NCBI GenBank assembly: GCA_007128045.1
Contig: SKYG01000082.1
Location: 1 to 9,431, forward strand
Direction: 5' to 3'
Source: Bacteroidales bacterium
GTDB lineage: Bacteria > Bacteroidota > Bacteroidia > Bacteroidales > UBA7960
Length of the DNA: 9,431 nucleotides
Shown: positions 1-4,934 of the stretch, piece by piece
How the letters are laid out: each line of letters begins with the position of its first letter
How positions within the stretch are numbered: the first letter of the stretch is position 1
Notes under the pieces: model-generated
Told to the model about the DNA's origin: nothing
Database searches by the model: none
Seen by the model: the letters and a program-made list of their open reading frames with translations, nothing else
Position numbers and translations under genes: made by a program

Positions 1-295
1 CCGGTTTTACCCTCACCACCTGGTTTACTTCCGGTACTTGTTCGGCGAGCACATCTGCCACCCCAGGCATGGTGCGCGGCAGGATGCTGTTGATTTCCCC
101 TCCAAAGGAGGAAAGCACGCGGTAAATCTTATTGCCCTCGACATGGTATCTGTCGAAGCTGGTTTCGTGCCTTATATATATGTAAAGCAAAATGAAGGCA
201 GCAATCCCGACTGAAAGTCCAAAAATATTGATCAGGTTGAGCCCTTTCTGGCGGACAATATTTCTCCAGGCAGTTTTCAGATAAGTAATAATCAT
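1..295 (-). CDS. ABC transporter permease, FtsX/MacB-like family (N-terminal part only)
   Basis: Only the first 98 codons lie in the window; the gene continues past the left edge. The protein starts MIITYLKTAWRNIVRQKG, a short amphipathic cytoplasmic stretch, followed by one transmembrane helix at about residues 21-42 and then the motif ETSFDRYH with IYRV. This order is typical of Bacteroidota FtsX-like permeases with an N-terminal MacB-type periplasmic domain. Such permeases work with a LolD/MacB-like ATPase in mechanotransmission or lipid, peptide or drug export; the substrate cannot be told here. The start at 295 is the first ATG after an in-frame TGA, and the helix lies where expected. 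No strong Shine-Dalgarno sequence precedes it. A sigma-54-type promoter lies upstream at 367-382, giving an inferred leader of about 60 nt. The family call is firm; the specific role is unknown. Confidence 0.85.
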   Translation of the reverse strand, partial: MIITYLKTAWRNIVRQKGLNLINIFGLSVGIAAFILLYIYIRHETSFDRYHVEGNKIYRVLSSFGGEINSILPRTMPGVADVLAEQVPEVNQVVRVKP

Positions 296-366
296 GGGAT
301 GATTTTGGGCTTTTTGAGACTGTCAAAAAATAGTTGCCGACCGCATCCTGCGTTCCTTTGATTGTA

Positions 367-382
367 AGCCATAATGATGCCA
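367..382 (-). promoter_or_regulatory. Candidate sigma-54 (-24/-12) promoter for the ABC permease
   Basis: Read on the minus strand the site is TGGCATCATTATGGCT. It has GG and GC dinucleotides exactly 12 bp apart, as in the sigma-54 consensus TGGCAC-N5-TTGC. The -12 base falls at 368, so transcription would start near 356, about 60 nt before the permease ATG at 295. Two similar 16-bp sites lie about 100-125 bp upstream, where enhancer-binding proteins bind. The match is seen directly; its function is inferred. Confidence 0.55.
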
Positions 383-449
383 AATGTTATAAATGACGTA
401 ATATCAGAAATATGTGATTTAGTTGTGTGGATAATTGCTTGGGCAAAAC

Positions 450-486
450 TGTTCAGATCAGTACGCATACTGTTCGTCTTCGGACA
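450..486. promoter_or_regulatory. Tandem activator-type sites upstream of the sigma-54 promoter
   Basis: The site at 471-486, TGTTCGTCTTCGGACA, is an imperfect palindrome: TGT.CG pairs with CG.ACA. A related site, TGTTCAGATCAGTACG, lies at 450-465, exactly 21 bp (two helical turns) away, and matches it at 9 of 16 positions. Their centres lie about 102 and 123 bp upstream of the inferred start. This is the usual layout for an NtrC-family enhancer-binding protein. The regulator gene is not in the window. Confidence 0.45.
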
Positions 487-502
487 AATGTATAGCCAGA
501 TC

Positions 503-527
503 GTGCAGGGGTGTATTGAATATGCCC
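503..527. repeat. Degenerate palindromic repeat, copy 1 (REP-like)
   Basis: This 25-bp copy matches the copy at 593-617 at 20 of 25 positions. Bases 508-527 can fold into a hairpin with a GGG/CCC base, one bulged G, and a stem closed by a TGA loop, using two G-T wobbles. Both copies look like decayed versions of an intergenic palindrome of the form GGGCGTATTGCATACGCCC, which I recall from environmental bacterial genomes. That wider kinship is memory, not a search result. Confidence 0.5.
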
Positions 528-592
528 TGAATTTTGGCAGGTGTATTTGTAGTCGGTGGTTAAGGCGAAAGTTGAATGGTTGAATTATTGGG

Positions 593-617
593 GTGCAGGG
601 GCATATTGCATGCGCCC
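593..617. repeat. Degenerate palindromic repeat, copy 2 (REP-like; possible terminator)
   Basis: This is the second copy of the repeat at 503-527. Bases 598-617 pair as GGG and GCAT arms around ATTGC with one bulged G at 614. It ends one base from the stop codon of the hydrolase lipoprotein (stop at 619-621), so on the minus strand the hairpin would form directly after that gene and could end its transcript. No T-run follows on that strand, so it does not look like a classical intrinsic terminator. Confidence 0.45.
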
Positions 618-618
618 A

Positions 619-1467
619 CTATCTGTTGTTGATAAAGTTGTTAAACGCAGTCCTGGCCTCAGCGCTCTGAAACAAGGCGCTATGTCCAAAGCCGGCTAAA
701 TCAAGAAAATGTGCTTTTTTGCAATCCGTACAGTCTTGGATCTGCTGTTTGAACACCGGCCAGGAGTACATTTGAATGGGAGAGTCGTTCATCCCCTGAA
801 CGAATAAAATGTCTGACAGAAAGCCATTGGTAAAATTCAACAGCGACCTTTGAAAATAGGCGTCAGGGTTTGCCGATGTACTCCCATAGGTTTCATAAAG
901 CAATGAACAGACAAAGCCTCCGGGTACTTTCCCTTCCTCTTCCAACTGGCAGCGGAACACCAGATTCAGCGGACCTGGCGCATTGGAAATGACCCCATTG
1001 GTCTGGTGCATCGTATTGAGCCGTGTAACGATATACCCACCCTGTGAATGTCCGGCCAGAAATATCTTGTTCACCTTTATGTCCAGCGTTTCCTCAGCCT
1101 GGTGCTTAACCCACAATAATCCGGCCTCAGACTGTTGGATGTTATCTCCAAAGAGCAGGTTCTCTTCAGGATATGCTACGCTGACGATCATCATATCGGT
1201 CCTGTCGAGAATGCCCTTAAAAACATTCAGCGCATTGTTGGCTGCCTGCACGATCAGGCTGTCATACCAAACCGTGCCGTGATACACAATCAAGACGTCC
1301 AGTTCGTTGTTGGCAGGCTTGTCAATAACCACATCGACAGCTACACCGTTGTATTCAACCGTTTTTGTGATCCGGTATGCGTTGTTTTGAGGTGATGGGT
1401 CGTCATCGTTTTTCTCATTGCATGCAAACAATAACAGGAAAATAAAAGGTAGGATGTTCATCTTCAT
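619..1467 (-). CDS. Alpha/beta-hydrolase lipoprotein
   Basis: 282 residues. A short signal peptide (M1-A15) ends in the lipobox L-F-A-C with the lipidated Cys at 16. The following residues NEKNDDD are acidic, resembling Bacteroidota signals that send lipoproteins to the cell surface. An alpha/beta-hydrolase fold follows. YHG (62-64) sits where the oxyanion-hole motif is expected, GHSQGG (139-144) is the nucleophile elbow with Ser141, GMND (225-228) offers Asp228 as the acid, and GFGHSAL supplies His262. The full triad suggests an active esterase, peptidase or related hydrolase; the substrate is unknown. Extra cysteines (173, 187, 246, 249) may form disulfides. The gene stands alone, with a candidate promoter at 1585-1611 and four heptamer repeats immediately upstream. 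M1 and M3 are both possible starts; M1 is taken because it gives a positive N-terminus. Confidence 0.82.
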   Translation of the reverse strand: MKMNILPFIFLLLFACNEKNDDDPSPQNNAYRITKTVEYNGVAVDVVIDKPANNELDVLIVYHGTVWYDSLIVQAANNALNVFKGILDRTDMMIVSVAYPEENLLFGDNIQQSEAGLLWVKHQAEETLDIKVNKIFLAGHSQGGYIVTRLNTMHQTNGVISNAPGPLNLVFRCQLEEEGKVPGGFVCSLLYETYGSTSANPDAYFQRSLLNFTNGFLSDILFVQGMNDSPIQMYSWPVFKQQIQDCTDCKKAHFLDLAGFGHSALFQSAEARTAFNNFINNR

Positions 1468-1480
1468 GGGTTTAAAGTTT

Positions 1481-1508
1481 GGTCGAAGGTCGAAGGTCGA
1501 AGGTCGAA
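1481..1508. repeat. Four tandem copies of a 7-bp repeat (GGTCGAA)
   Basis: Four perfect contiguous copies of GGTCGAA (TTCGACC on the minus strand) end 13 bp upstream of the lipoprotein ATG at 1467. They lie inside its inferred untranslated leader. Similar short units occur at 1948-1971 (ACATTCAG) and, more weakly, at 571-585 (GTTGAAT twice). Slipped-strand changes in copy number would alter the leader but not the coding frame. Confidence 0.9.
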
Positions 1509-1584
1509 AGTCTTGCTTTATATCTTATACGTATGATCATCCTCATGTGCGTCAAAGCGTTTGTAATGGATATGTTGATCTGTT

Positions 1585-1611
1585 CAAAGATATGTGAAAA
1601 TTCGTGGTCAA
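1585..1611 (-). promoter_or_regulatory. Candidate Bacteroidota promoter for the hydrolase lipoprotein
   Basis: On the minus strand TATCTTTG (1592 to 1585) matches the -7 consensus TAnnTTTG. A TTG lies 16 bp upstream (1611-1609), closer than the usual spacing of about 18-21 bp. The inferred leader of roughly 110 nt contains the heptamer repeats. Confidence 0.35.
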
Positions 1612-1801
1612 TTTGATGCACTGAAAGAATTTGTTTGTGGACTATTTTGACTGTTTTCGGTAATATTGGTTTAATGCAATAGTAAAAAAAATATGGGTGG
1701 TAGAAAGTTTTGGGTGACGAGAAATAAGTTGGGTTAATATGTTAAAAGGTCGTTCAGGGTTTTGATTGCCGTGTTTGCAGTTTCCTGTTGTGTAAAAATC
1801 C

Positions 1802-1809
1802 TATCTTTG
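1802..1809 (+). promoter_or_regulatory. Candidate -7 box for the first SDR gene
   Basis: TATCTTTG is a full match to TAnnTTTG. A TTTG at 1774-1777 lies 24 bp upstream, longer than usual, so the -33 element is uncertain. Transcription from here would give a leader of about 170 nt that includes the octamer repeats. Confidence 0.4.
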
Positions 1810-1947
1810 AAGAAGGGATCTATACTATAGAAAATCATATACAGATGAAGTCACTATGACAATGGCTTTGACACGCATAAGAATGATTGTTAGCACCGGG
1901 TGAGATTCCGAACATGCGTTCGTGGCTTTGCTTCGCTCAGCTTTTCG

Positions 1948-1971
1948 ACATTCAGACATTCAGACATTCAG
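1948..1971. repeat. Three tandem copies of an 8-bp repeat (ACATTCAG)
   Basis: Three perfect copies of ACATTCAG, followed by a partial ACA, end about 16 bp before the SDR start codon at 1988. The unit preceded by TTCG resembles the TTCGACC heptamers found before the divergent lipoprotein gene, suggesting the same class of short tandem repeats. Confidence 0.85.
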
Positions 1972-1987
1972 ACAAATTATAGAAAAT

Positions 1988-2767
1988 ATGAAACGTACAG
2001 CGATTGTAACCGGGGCCTATGGGGCCATTGGCAAAAGCATTGCAGAGGGGGTGGCCTCTGCTGGGTACAATTTGGTCATGGTGGGCCGCAATGAAGCTGC
2101 TTTGTTGCAGTGCCGGGATGAACTGGTGCGATCTACCGGCAACCACGATATTTCTTACCGGGTGGTTGACCTGTCGCGCAAGCAGCAGGTGGAAGAATTT
2201 TCTCGCTCGTGGGATGGGCCGCTGCATATTTTGATCAACAATGCAGCCGCCACGCCACGATCCAGATTGGAAACGCCCGAAGGCATCGAGATGCAGTTTG
2301 CCACTAACGTACTGGGGTATTTGTGGATGGCTTTGTTTTTTCGTGACCATATGGCAGGTCTCGACGATGCCCGTGTGGTGAATGTGGCCAGCTACTGGGC
2401 GGGCGACATGGACATGAACGACCTGGAGTTCAGGGTCAGGCGCTACAACAACGACACAGCCTACCGGCAGTCGAAGCAGGCCAACAGGATGCTTACCCGT
2501 GCCCTTGTGCCCGTGCTTGGTGAGAAGGGCATTTTTGTCCTTGCTGCCCATCCCGGCGATGTCAACTCCAGGCTAAGCAACAACCTCGGCTATGGCGGAT
2601 GGGAAAGTCCGGAGCAGGGAGCATCCAACCCGTTGTATTGTGCGCTCGACCCCTCACTGAAAGGCGTCAGCGGCAAATACTTCGAGCATAAGAAAGAGGT
2701 CTCTTGTCCGTTCGCAGCCGACCATGAAGCCGTGAAACGCCTGCTGAAAATCTGTATGGGGTATTGA
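1988..2767 (+). CDS. Short-chain dehydrogenase/reductase, NADP-type
   Basis: 259 residues, a normal length for a classical SDR. The Rossmann glycine motif TGAYGAIG is at 8-15, and GRN at 33-35 after the second strand suggests NADP(H) because of the Arg. D61, NNAA (84-87) and the whole catalytic tetrad N107, S135, Y159, K163 (YRQSK) are present, followed by HPGDV at 188-192. The fold and the ETPEG/FATNVLGY region resemble the retinol-dehydrogenase/WWOX-like branch, so an NADPH-dependent carbonyl reductase or alcohol dehydrogenase acting in the cytoplasm is likely; the substrate is unknown. The ATG at 1988 is preferred over an in-frame ATG at 1922. The upstream start would add 22 residues translated from the tandem repeats, and the glycine motif would no longer lie next to the N-terminus. 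A small membrane-peptide ORF follows after 4 nt. Confidence 0.9.
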   Translation: MKRTAIVTGAYGAIGKSIAEGVASAGYNLVMVGRNEAALLQCRDELVRSTGNHDISYRVVDLSRKQQVEEFSRSWDGPLHILINNAAATPRSRLETPEGIEMQFATNVLGYLWMALFFRDHMAGLDDARVVNVASYWAGDMDMNDLEFRVRRYNNDTAYRQSKQANRMLTRALVPVLGEKGIFVLAAHPGDVNSRLSNNLGYGGWESPEQGASNPLYCALDPSLKGVSGKYFEHKKEVSCPFAADHEAVKRLLKICMGY

Positions 2768-2771
2768 AATT

Positions 2772-2894
2772 ATGCTTGCATGGATTATTGTGCAGGTATC
2801 AATCATCGGGTATGTGTCGTGGCTGCAGTCAGCCATCGCCATATCAGGGGTTCTCATCCTGCTGCTGGCAAGAAATTTAAGAGAAGAATTCTGA
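2772..2894 (+). CDS. Putative 40-residue membrane peptide
   Basis: An ATG 4 nt after the SDR stop opens a 40-codon frame ending in TGA at 2892-2894. The peptide begins MLAWIIVQVSIIGYVSWLQ and ends LLLARNLREEF. Residues 3-34 are almost uninterrupted hydrophobic or small residues, enough for one long transmembrane helix (or two short ones), with a charged C-terminus that includes two Arg and two Glu. The close spacing suggests translational coupling to the SDR. I know of no family it belongs to. It could also be the decayed tail of a larger membrane protein, or chance. No known domain is recognisable and it is below common gene-calling length limits. Confidence 0.45.
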   Translation: MLAWIIVQVSIIGYVSWLQSAIAISGVLILLLARNLREEF

Positions 2895-2911
2895 ACATTC
2901 ACCTCTGATTA

Positions 2912-2943
2912 ATGTTTAATGACAAAAGTAAAACATTAAACAT
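2912..2943. promoter_or_regulatory. Perfect 10-bp inverted repeat, candidate operator before the second SDR
   Basis: ATGTTTAATG (2912-2921) and CATTAAACAT (2934-2943) are exact reverse complements separated by 12 bp, and the second arm ends 7 bp before the start codon at 2951. The first arm also forms part of a direct TTAATG/TTTAATG duplication. Arms of this size and spacing suit a dimeric repressor or a MerR-type regulator; as RNA it could hide the start region. The regulator is not in the window. Confidence 0.55.
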
Positions 2944-2950
2944 AACGAGT

Positions 2951-3649
2951 ATGGGAAATTATTTTATAATTGGCGCATCTACCGGTATCGGCCGGCAGAT
3001 CGCACTGCAACTATCGGCTGCGGGCCATAAGGTATATGGCACTTACTCCAAAACCACCATGCAATCTGATGACACAGGTGTGGAATATCACCATCTGGAT
3101 GTGTTGGCTGAAGAGCCGGATCTTCACTTTTTACCCGATCATCTTGATGGGATGGCTTATTGTCCGGGCAGCATCAACCTAAGGCCCTTTCACCGAATCA
3201 GTCCCGATACCTTCAGGGCTGATTACGACTTGCAGGTCGTGGGTGCTGTGAGAACCATCCAGGCAGCACTCCCCAGGCTGAAGAAGTCAGGACAGGCTTC
3301 CGTGGTGCTCTTTTCGACGGTTGCCGTTCAGACAGGTTTCAACTTTCATTCGCTGGTTTCTGCTTCGAAAGGCGCCATAGAAGGACTGACCCGAGCCCTG
3401 GCGGCAGAATTTGCGCCCGCTATCAGGGTTAACGCCATTGCGCCATCACTTACCGACACCCCATTGGCGGCACAGTTGCTCAGCAGCGACGAGAAGCGTC
3501 AGGTAAACGCACAGCGCCATCCCATGAAAAAGATTGGCCAGCCAGGAGATATCGCCAACATGGCGATGTTTTTACTCACCAGCCAGTCAACCTGGATTAC
3601 CGGACAGGTGTTCCCTGTAGATGGGGGAATGTCTGCCTTGCGGGTATGA
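2951..3649 (+). CDS. SDR-fold protein lacking the catalytic tyrosine
   Basis: 232 residues from the chosen start. The cofactor motif GASTGIG is at 8-14, YCPGSINLRPF at 70-80 takes the place of the NNAG region, and S122 stands at the catalytic Ser position. K140 is in SASKGAIEGLTRAL, but the residue four before it, normally Tyr, is Val136. The usual Asn position is Gln95 (LQVVG). The C-terminal ITGQVFPVDGGMS is that of classical SDRs (FabG-like). I recall the YCPGSINL signature and the missing Tyr from Bacteroidota SDR proteins encoded near photolyases and other light- or oxidative-stress genes, so the loss seems typical of a subfamily, not a local mutation. Activity as a normal dehydrogenase is doubtful. 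The start at 2951 is preferred over the in-frame ATG at 2912, which lies inside the inverted repeat. Endonuclease IV follows 226 nt downstream. Confidence 0.85.
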   Translation: MGNYFIIGASTGIGRQIALQLSAAGHKVYGTYSKTTMQSDDTGVEYHHLDVLAEEPDLHFLPDHLDGMAYCPGSINLRPFHRISPDTFRADYDLQVVGAVRTIQAALPRLKKSGQASVVLFSTVAVQTGFNFHSLVSASKGAIEGLTRALAAEFAPAIRVNAIAPSLTDTPLAAQLLSSDEKRQVNAQRHPMKKIGQPGDIANMAMFLLTSQSTWITGQVFPVDGGMSALRV

Positions 3650-3673
3650 TGTATTGATGTGCGAAAGCATACA

Positions 3674-3702
3674 TTGCGTATTCCGGAAAATTTGTATCTT
3701 GC
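3674..3702 (+). promoter_or_regulatory. Candidate promoter for nfo
   Basis: TTG (3674-3676) is followed after 18 bp by TATCTTGC (3695-3702), close to the TAnnTTTG -7 element. The same TTG-N18 layout occurs before the solute-binding lipoprotein at 4878. The inferred leader to the nfo ATG at 3876 is about 165 nt. Confidence 0.4.
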
Positions 3703-3875
3703 ATTATCAAGGCAACATCAATACAGCATTTTCGCCTTATCGTTTCTGCATCATCTGTGGTTAAACACCGGTTAATTTTATCGCAGTGAAACAGATACAC
3801 ATCACTTTGCATCAAACTTTGCGTCTTTGGTACGAGAAACAAAAACATGTATTATACGGAATAACTGGAATATCT

Positions 3876-4727
3876 ATGAAGTACATCGGAGCACATGTAA
3901 GCACTTCGGGCGGTGTTGAGAACGCCCCTGTTAACGCCCATGCCATTGGAGCCCGGGCATTTGCCCTGTTTACCAGGAATCAGCGTCAATGGGTGTCGAA
4001 GCCGCTGACGCAGAAGAGCATCAGCGCCTTCAGAGAAAACTGTGAAAAATTTGATTACCAACCCTTTCAAATATTGCCGCACGACAGCTACCTGATCAAC
4101 CTGGGAAATCCGGGCAGGGAAGCCCTTGAAAAGTCACGTGCTGCCTTTCTCGACGAGATGCAGCGTTGTGAGCTCCTAGGGCTGGACCGGCTCAACTTTC
4201 ACCCCGGCAGCCACCTGAACCTTATCGACGAAGAGTTATGCCTGCGCACCATTGCCGAGTCGGTCAATATCGTGCTGGACAAGACCAGTGGTGTCATGGC
4301 AGTAATAGAGAATACCGCCGGGCAAGGCACCAACCTCGGCCATACCTTTGAGCAGATCAGGTTCATCATAGACCATGTGGAAGACAAGGAGCGGGTGGGT
4401 GTTTGTATCGACACGGCGCATGCCTATTCGGCAGGGTATGACATCCGGACGGCAGAAGGGTTTGAAAAGACGTTTGCTGAGCTTGATGCAATTGTGGGCT
4501 TAAGCTACCTCAAAGGCTTGCACATCAACGACTCGAAAAAGGCATTCGCATCGCGCGTCGACCGGCATGATCAGATCGGACAGGGCACCCTCGGTGAAGA
4601 AGTGTTTGTCCGTCTGGTGAACGACCCCCGTTTCGACAATATGCCCATCATCCTGGAGACTCCCGACGAAAACCGGTGGGCCGAGGAGATCGCCTTCCTT
4701 TATGGGGCCATCAGGGCGCAGAATTGA
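3876..4727 (+). CDS. nfo: Endonuclease IV (AP endonuclease)
   Basis: 283 residues, the usual size. The enzyme cuts DNA 5' to abasic sites and removes blocked 3' ends during base-excision repair in the cytoplasm. The N-terminus MKYIGAHVSTSGG is diagnostic. All nine ligands of the tri-metal centre are present and have the same residue numbers as in the E. coli enzyme: H69, H109, E145, D179, H182, H216, D229, H231 and E261. The motifs IDTAHAYSAG (178-187) and LHINDSK (215-221) are intact. The ATG at 3876 is preferred because it gives the canonical N-terminus; an in-frame ATG at 3786 would add 30 unrelated residues. It lies downstream of the degenerate SDR and has its own candidate promoter. I see nothing broken, and the product should be active. 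Confidence 0.97.
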   Translation: MKYIGAHVSTSGGVENAPVNAHAIGARAFALFTRNQRQWVSKPLTQKSISAFRENCEKFDYQPFQILPHDSYLINLGNPGREALEKSRAAFLDEMQRCELLGLDRLNFHPGSHLNLIDEELCLRTIAESVNIVLDKTSGVMAVIENTAGQGTNLGHTFEQIRFIIDHVEDKERVGVCIDTAHAYSAGYDIRTAEGFEKTFAELDAIVGLSYLKGLHINDSKKAFASRVDRHDQIGQGTLGEEVFVRLVNDPRFDNMPIILETPDENRWAEEIAFLYGAIRAQN

Positions 4728-4877
4728 AGGATGTTTCAGGCTATGTTTATGCCTTAAAAAACAAATCATCATCTGGAAATTTCGGCGAACGGTAAATAGA
4801 TGGAGGATACTATCCTTTTAATTTTCACAGTTCTTGATCACTTTCCAAAAAAAACATCCTGCGATATATCTATCCTG

Positions 4878-4906
4878 TTGCGATGTAATTAAATTTCGTA
4901 AATTGC
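4878..4906 (+). promoter_or_regulatory. Candidate promoter for the solute-binding lipoprotein
   Basis: TTG (4878-4880), an 18-bp spacer and TAAATTGC (4899-4906) resemble the Bacteroidota -33/-7 pattern, with one mismatch in the -7 TTTG part. The inferred leader is only about 20 nt, so expression would start close to the ATG at 4935. Confidence 0.4.
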
Positions 4907-4934
4907 AACCCGAAATGCATTCCAATACTTATTT

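Larger units (their letters stand above)
1509..1947. other. Divergent intergenic spacer without a convincing gene
   Basis: Together with the flanking repeats this forms a 520-bp gap between the divergent lipoprotein and SDR genes. It holds one candidate promoter in each direction (1585-1611 minus, 1802-1809 plus). I see no convincing ORF, RNA gene or long inverted repeat. Two tiny overlapping ORFs at 1845-1903 (4 and 15 codons) are probably chance. Confidence 0.5.

Noticed and set aside
374..583. 69-codon plus-strand ORF
   Set aside because: It overlaps the sigma-54 promoter, the activator sites and a hairpin repeat, has no recognisable domain and no reasonable start context.
1481..1508. Heptamer tract as a CRISPR remnant
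   Set aside because: The units are contiguous without spacers and far too short.
1845..1903. Two overlapping tiny ORFs (4 and 15 codons, sharing ATGA) in the leader of the first SDR, as a possible leader peptide
   Set aside because: No codon run or hairpin supports attenuation; ORFs this short arise easily by chance.
1922..1987. Upstream in-frame start for the first SDR
   Set aside because: The added residues come from the octamer repeats; the start at 1988 puts the Rossmann motif at its usual distance.
1952..2551. 199-codon minus-strand ORF opposite the first SDR
   Set aside because: It is the shadow of a clearly conserved SDR and its translation shows no family features.
3658..3671. Short hairpin with a GAAA loop after the second SDR, as a terminator
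   Set aside because: Only about five pairs including a wobble, and no T-run follows.
3786..3875. Upstream in-frame start for nfo
   Set aside because: It would add 30 residues absent from the family; the ATG at 3876 gives the canonical N-terminus and metal-ligand numbering.
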